9,326 nucleotides of DNA from GCA-2718595 sp963935005. Lineage in GTDB: Bacteria; Gemmatimonadota; Gemmatimonadetes; Longimicrobiales; Gaopeijiaceae. A program made the position numbers and the translations under genes. The stretch covers positions 1 through 9,326 of the forward strand of contig CAWWAX010000055.1 in NCBI GenBank assembly GCA_963935005.1, read 5' to 3'. Of the stretch, positions 7,449 to 9,326 are shown piece by piece; position 1 is the first letter of the stretch, and every line of letters begins with the position of its first letter. The notes beneath the pieces are model-generated. The model saw only the letters and a list, made by a program, of their open reading frames with translations, was not told the DNA's origin and searched no databases.

Positions 7449-8846
7449 CTAATTTCCAGAGAATTTCGATCTCCAAATACTGATGCCAGTGAAAGTTACC
7501 CCAGAAGCTAACAACGCAAGCAGATGTGGCTGTAACAGAGTGCTGTTAGTGGTTGTTATCAGAAATTGAGCTGACAGGAAAGTAGTAAGTCCTACCACTC
7601 CTGCGGCCAGGGCTTCTAAGCTACTCGGATGCTGTGACAAGAGTCCCCCGACTACGGGTACGAAGACGCAAACGGCGATCAAGGAATAGAAAATTGTTAG
7701 AGCGCCTATGATAGAGGGGAGGACGAGGGCCAACAACACGGATAGGATCGCCCCTGAGAAAGCCGCCCGCCTGGCAACACTCAGCAGTTCACGATCACTT
7801 GCTTGGGGGTTTAAATGTCTTTGGTACAGATCTTTGGATAGCGAAGTGGCTAACATATAAAGAATAGCGTCCGCGGAGCTGATTTCAGCTGAGAATATCG
7901 CAGCCAGTCCTAGGGCACCAATAATGGCGGGGAGCCCAGAATCCAAAACGAGCAACAATGCGTCTTCATTGTCCATCAGGGCTGGATTGTATGTGTGAGC
8001 GATCATTCCGAGAAAGGTTGGGACGATTGCAAAAATTAACAGGCTTACTGCTGTTGCAGTGAGGCCTATACGAACTGCTCGCTCATCCAAGGCTCCATAG
8101 ACTTTCTGGATGATTCCTGGTGATACGATAAAATTAGGAGCTAATACCGCCAGCAGTATCCATCCTGACTGACCCCCTTCCCAAAAATTGAGATAGTCTG
8201 ATTTTGCTGGAAAGGATGTGGTAACAGCTTCCCATCCGCCAGCGGAAGCTAGCGACCAGGGTACTATAATTATAAATCCACTCATCAAGACTATTAGGTG
8301 AATCATGTTCACCCATGCTGTGCTAAGCAGGCCTCCACCTACGAAGTACAGCGAAATAATGACAGCACCCATAAAGACGTTTACTTCATAGGGTGTCCCT
8401 ATTAGAAAGCCTAGGATTTTTGCCATTGCGATTAGTTGGGCTGCAAGTAGAGCTGGTGTGCTTATCCAGATTATGCTGGTTATAGAAGCTCTCACTCCTG
8501 ATCCATATCGGACTTGGAGGTAGTCTCCGAGAGTGTAAAGCCCAGAATTGCTGGCTATTCTCCAGATTTTGGGTCCAATCCAGAATGCTAAGAAGAAGGT
8601 GCCGATCGCAGCCGATCCGACCCACCACCAAGAAGCCAGTCCATCCCTGTAGCCAAGTCCAGCAGCTCCGATGGTACTTCCAGCTCCAATATTTGCAGCT
8701 AGCACAGTCGAAAAAATTAGTGCTGGCCCTAAGCGCCTATTTGCCACAAAAAAGGCCGCACTGGTGTCTACTTTTCTGCCGACCCAAATACCCAGTCCGA
8801 TAAACGCAGTACAGTAAACCATGAACACGGCAAGGTTTAGAGTCAC
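7449..8846 (-). CDS. Sodium:solute symporter (SSS family)
   Basis: A 465-residue membrane protein with about 13 hydrophobic helices (roughly 3-22, 44-64, 70-92, 118-141, 155-172, 178-200, 228-246, 257-285, 305-326, 357-376, 378-402, 408-430, 437-457). The SSS pattern is clear: ANIGAGSTIGAAGLGYRDGL at 51-70 followed by SWWW, and AAIFSAEISSADAILY at about 315-330. In that second motif S323/S324 occupy the place of the Ser pair that binds sodium in vSGLT. It should import a small solute driven by sodium; the substrate cannot be told from sequence. The start is a GTG at 8844-8846 with no strong ribosome binding site; a stop in frame (TAG at 8880-8882) limits extension. A six-codon ORF (ATG at 8861-8863) ends across this GTG. 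It converges on the amidohydrolase pair and lies 233 bp after yajQ, so it may have its own promoter. It is complete, if slightly short for the family. Confidence 0.92.
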   Translation of the reverse strand: MTLNLAVFMVYCTAFIGLGIWVGRKVDTSAAFFVANRRLGPALIFSTVLAANIGAGSTIGAAGLGYRDGLASWWWVGSAAIGTFFLAFWIGPKIWRIASNSGLYTLGDYLQVRYGSGVRASITSIIWISTPALLAAQLIAMAKILGFLIGTPYEVNVFMGAVIISLYFVGGGLLSTAWVNMIHLIVLMSGFIIIVPWSLASAGGWEAVTTSFPAKSDYLNFWEGGQSGWILLAVLAPNFIVSPGIIQKVYGALDERAVRIGLTATAVSLLIFAIVPTFLGMIAHTYNPALMDNEDALLLVLDSGLPAIIGALGLAAIFSAEISSADAILYMLATSLSKDLYQRHLNPQASDRELLSVARRAAFSGAILSVLLALVLPSIIGALTIFYSLIAVCVFVPVVGGLLSQHPSSLEALAAGVVGLTTFLSAQFLITTTNSTLLQPHLLALLASGVTFTGISIWRSKFSGN

Positions 8847-8863
8847 AGCACTAAACCAGCCAT
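8843..8863 (-). other. Possible six-codon leader ORF overlapping the symporter start
   Basis: Read leftward, an ATG at 8863-8861 opens MAGLVL and stops at TGA 8845-8843, which overlaps the symporter GTG as GTGA. AAAAGG lies about 10 bases before the ATG. Such a layout allows translational coupling, and would make up for the weak ribosome binding site of the GTG. It could also be chance, or a sign of a one-base error in the sequence. Confidence 0.25.
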
Positions 8864-8883
8864 CAGGATACGGCCTTTTCTAT

Positions 8884-8924
8884 AAGTACAAATCTTAGCA
8901 CCGCTAGTATGTTCCGCTGTACTT
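8884..8924. promoter_or_regulatory. Spaced inverted repeat upstream of the symporter gene
   Basis: AAGTACA at 8884-8890 and its exact reverse complement TGTACTT at 8918-8924 flank 27 bases, 38 to 78 bases before the symporter start. A small inner stem (TAGC 8896-8899 with GCTA 8903-8906) lies between. It could be an operator pair or a leader hairpin. No convincing -35/-10 pair was found. Nothing else clear is seen in the 8847-9079 gap. Confidence 0.35.
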
Positions 8925-9079
8925 CACCTCAGTTAAGTAGTTGCAACAAGATCAGTTGTTTACTTTTTTGAAATTAAGTGGCCACAAAATGTGTTTCAGG
9001 GATTGCTATGCTACACTCACAGGGAGCCTAGCGTCAAATAATTCTTCCTACCGAGAACCTAGAAAGCACTCATACATAG

Positions 9080-9326
9080 CTATCGGTAATTGCCGAAGTA
9101 CAGCTCTAGGCCCCAATCTTCTCCTTTGAGGAAAGCTTGAACTTTTTGCAGATCATCTTTGGACGGGCTAATGACCCTGAGTTGATCGCCCTGTATTTGC
9201 ACTTGAACTTTTTTGAATCCAGAATCTTTCACGGCTTTGACCATTTTTTTAGCGATATCTTGCTCAATACTCTGTTTTAAGTAAATCGTTTGTTTGGCCC
9301 GCCCCAAAGAACCAGTTTCAATGGAT
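9080..9326 (-). CDS. yajQ: YajQ-family nucleotide-binding protein, C-terminal part
   Basis: The last 81 or so residues of a YajQ (UPF0234) protein; the frame is open through the window edge, so the start lies beyond 9326. The TTG at 9305-9307 is an internal Leu, preceded by SIETGS in frame. The match to the family end is strong: KQTIYLKQSIEQDIAKK, then FKKVQVQIQGDQLRV, then DDLQKVQAFLK, and the final FGNYR. Full-length members are about 160-165 residues, so about half is present. Some YajQ proteins (shown in Xanthomonas and Pseudomonas) bind cyclic di-GMP and affect transcription; whether this one does is not visible. It is cytoplasmic. Its stop TAG is at 9080-9082, and no clear terminator follows before the symporter gene. 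There is no evident functional link to the rest of the window. Confidence 0.9.
   Translation of the reverse strand, partial: SIETGSLGRAKQTIYLKQSIEQDIAKKMVKAVKDSGFKKVQVQIQGDQLRVISPSKDDLQKVQAFLKGEDWGLELYFGNYR

Noticed and set aside
8978..8985. Palindrome GTGGCCAC
   Set aside because: Eight bases with no extension or repetition; not enough to call a site.
9084..9095. Near-palindrome CGGTAATTGCCG at the end of yajQ
   Set aside because: It is coding sequence for the conserved GNYR end of the protein.
8941..9129. 62-codon + strand ORF between the symporter gene and yajQ
   Set aside because: It runs into yajQ on the opposite strand, has no clear ribosome binding site and no recognisable protein features.

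Overview
The window holds six protein-coding regions and no RNA genes, CRISPR array or insertion sequence that I can see. Four genes run on the + strand in the left three quarters: a secreted DUF1552 protein (5' end cut by the window edge), an exported ankyrin-repeat protein, a large exported two-module amidohydrolase, and a second, smaller exported amidohydrolase-like protein. Two genes run on the - strand at the right: a sodium:solute symporter and the C-terminal end of a YajQ-family protein (5' end cut by the window edge). The two blocks converge at about 7285-7448.

The organism is most likely a Gram-negative bacterium of the Acidobacteriota or a neighbouring phylum (Planctomycetota, Verrucomicrobiota, Gemmatimonadota). 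DUF1552 proteins, exported ankyrin proteins and paired large amidohydrolases are typical of those groups. Composition is moderate, roughly mid-40s to 50% GC by eye. No taxonomic marker is present, so this placement is an inference.

Left block (1-2792): the DUF1552 gene and the ankyrin gene are 45 bp apart, with a strong AGGAGG fixing the ankyrin start at a TTG codon. Middle block (2858-7284): two amidohydrolase genes only 2 bp apart, together encoding three amidohydrolase modules. By their metal-ligand residues the order is degenerate, active, degenerate, so only the middle module looks catalytic. Right block: the symporter and yajQ, both leftward, with a 233 bp gap that may carry the symporter's own promoter and holds a spaced inverted repeat.

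The most unusual structure is a diverged copy of the last ~48 coding bases and stop codon of the ankyrin gene, found again immediately after the second amidohydrolase gene. The two copies (2745-2798 and 7281-7334, 45 of 54 bases equal, no gap) bracket the amidohydrolase pair. This suggests the pair was inserted next to, or lies between, duplicated ankyrin genes, one of which has been lost except for its tail. A second notable signal is a sharply GC-rich 180 bp patch (62%) at the start of the catalytic amidohydrolase module.

Working model (inference): the + strand genes encode envelope proteins that handle an extracellular or periplasmic amide or peptide-like substrate, with ankyrin proteins as binding partners. 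The convergent symporter could take up a product, but nothing in the sequence proves that link.
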